In this document: piece by piece, positions 63,116 through 64,000 of the stretch | Numbering within the stretch: position 1 is the first letter of the stretch | Layout: each line of letters begins with the position of its first letter | Origin: Glaciecola flavus | GTDB taxonomy: Bacteria; Pseudomonadota; Gammaproteobacteria; Enterobacterales; Alteromonadaceae | Length of the DNA: 64,000 bases | Reading direction: 5' to 3' | Assembly: GCF_042646125.1 (NCBI RefSeq) | Contig: NZ_JBHRSW010000018.1 | Location: 62,001 to 126,000 of the forward strand | Translations under genes and position numbers: made by a program | Notes under the pieces: generated by a model | The model's input: the letters and a program-made list of their open reading frames with translations, nothing else | Database searches by the model: none | What the model was told of the DNA's origin: nothing

Positions 63116-63991
63116 ATGTTGAAACACTTTGCCATTTTGCTCTTTGTTTTCGGCTGTCTAAGTGCTTGTTCGTCAGCGCCGTCTGAATATGTTGATATTT
63201 CGCCAACCAAGCATATTGAAGCCCAAATTTTGGTGCATAAAGATATAGTTCTCCCACCCCATTTGAATGAAAGCTCGGGTTTGCATTGCACAAGTAACGG
63301 CTTATATACCATCAATGACTCAGGCAACGCGCCTGTCATTTATCGCTTGAATAAAAGCGGTCATGTCACTGAACAAACCACTGTAAGTGCTAAGAACATT
63401 GATTGGGAATCGATTACCTCAGACTCAGAGAATTTTTACATCGGGGATATAGGTAATAACACGGGAAACAGAAAAGACTTACATGTACTGAAGGTTGACC
63501 GCGCGGGTTCTGCTCAAAAACTCAACTTTCAATATGCTGTTCAGCAAAACGACAGCAGCTCAACGAACAAACAGAGTAGCGCGATGCAACACGATAAAGA
63601 CGCAGAAGCGATGGTTTACAAAGATGGTTTACTCACCATATTTTCCAAAAGTTGGCGTAGTCATCGAGCCAAAATGTATGAATTGCCCATAGACGGTAGC
63701 ACAAGTAAATTAGCAGTTAAGAATGTGTCCGAACCTTTGCCCTTTTTAATTACGGGTGCAGATTGGGATGAGACGACCCAACATTTTGTCGTTGTAGGCT
63801 ACAAAGTGAATACCCTAAGTGTTGTGCCTTATATCGCTCTATTGCAACAAGATTTTACTGTATCCAAGATCGCCAAATTAAAGGGCTACATGCAGGTAGA
63901 GGCTGTTTGTGCGGACGAAGGGACATATTGGTTTACACAAGAAAAATTAGCATTTTCTCCCGCAAAATTAGTCAACATATCACTTCAATAA
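63116..63991 (+). CDS. Lipoprotein of unknown function, propeller-like
   Basis: A 291-residue predicted lipoprotein with lipobox LSAC (about Cys18) after MLKHFAILLFVFGC. The rest consists of regularly spaced beta-rich repeats with NESSGLHCTSNGLYTINDSG, NFYIGDIGNNTGNR and HDKDAEAMVYKDGLLTIFSKSW, reminiscent of a beta-propeller with an acidic motif in each blade. I recognise no named family. The ATG at 63116 is chosen because a signal peptide follows directly; an upstream start would add 16 polar residues. It ends 9 bases before the window does. Confidence 0.7.
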   Translation: MLKHFAILLFVFGCLSACSSAPSEYVDISPTKHIEAQILVHKDIVLPPHLNESSGLHCTSNGLYTINDSGNAPVIYRLNKSGHVTEQTTVSAKNIDWESITSDSENFYIGDIGNNTGNRKDLHVLKVDRAGSAQKLNFQYAVQQNDSSSTNKQSSAMQHDKDAEAMVYKDGLLTIFSKSWRSHRAKMYELPIDGSTSKLAVKNVSEPLPFLITGADWDETTQHFVVVGYKVNTLSVVPYIALLQQDFTVSKIAKLKGYMQVEAVCADEGTYWFTQEKLAFSPAKLVNISLQ

Positions 63992-64000
63992 GCCCACTCT

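Noticed and set aside
1..64000. CRISPR arrays, prophage genes, integrases, toxin-antitoxin pairs
   Set aside because: No regularly spaced direct repeats, phage structural genes, integrase/transposase frames or recognisable toxin pairs were found.

Overview
This 64 kb window is chromosomal DNA from a Gram-negative gammaproteobacterium, most likely a marine member of the Alteromonadales. RpoB has the same length and N-terminus as the E. coli protein, the L10 leader RNA is of the gammaproteobacterial type, and there are two transmembrane chemoreceptors, a large TonB-dependent receptor of the TonB-Xanth-Caul type, a SapC protein and a flavin-dependent tryptophan halogenase. The placement comes from reading the sequences, not from a database search. 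I see no phage, CRISPR array or intact insertion sequence.

Bases 1-18415 are the core transcription/translation block, nearly all on the minus strand. It runs tRNA-Trp, secE, nusG, then rplK, rplA, rplJ, rplL, rpoB, rpoC, then rpsL, rpsG. Two usually tight junctions are interrupted: a diguanylate cyclase gene and two long hairpin elements lie between nusG and rplK, and a chemoreceptor gene lies between rpoC and rpsL. The relocated segments have their own sigma-70-like promoters and terminators. The cyclase gene carries a run of nine G exactly in its GGDEF codons.

Bases 18509-28046 form an accessory nutrient/halogen island: a flavoprotein very like iodotyrosine deiodinase, a tryptophan halogenase, a glycan-binding-type lipoprotein, a TonB-dependent receptor and SapC. 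Bases 28069-36868 hold a class I aminotransferase, a LytS/LytR-type two-component pair, ackA-pta and a second chemoreceptor.

Bases 37078-44936 (YqiJ-like OB-fold membrane protein, flotillin YqiK, 1687-residue DUF3686/AAA ATPase) and 54335-58438 (YjfI, PspA-like YjfJ, YjfK, YjfL, YjfM, ATP-grasp YjfC) look like two halves of one membrane-remodelling/peptide-ligase module. They are split by 9.4 kb holding a GntR regulator with a membrane protein, a bile-acid-type symporter, an MTHFR-like protein, HrpB, D-lactate dehydrogenase and an MFS transporter. This is the most interesting poorly characterised system in the window.

Bases 58651-63991 hold a DUF6471 protein, a single-domain response regulator, a DUF1080 lipoprotein, serA with a Methanosarcina-type serC, and a lipoprotein of unknown role. 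Scattered through the window are perfect inverted repeats with 37-53 bp arms. Two belong to one TA/CTAG-bounded, MITE-like family, and one of those contains a nested second hairpin.
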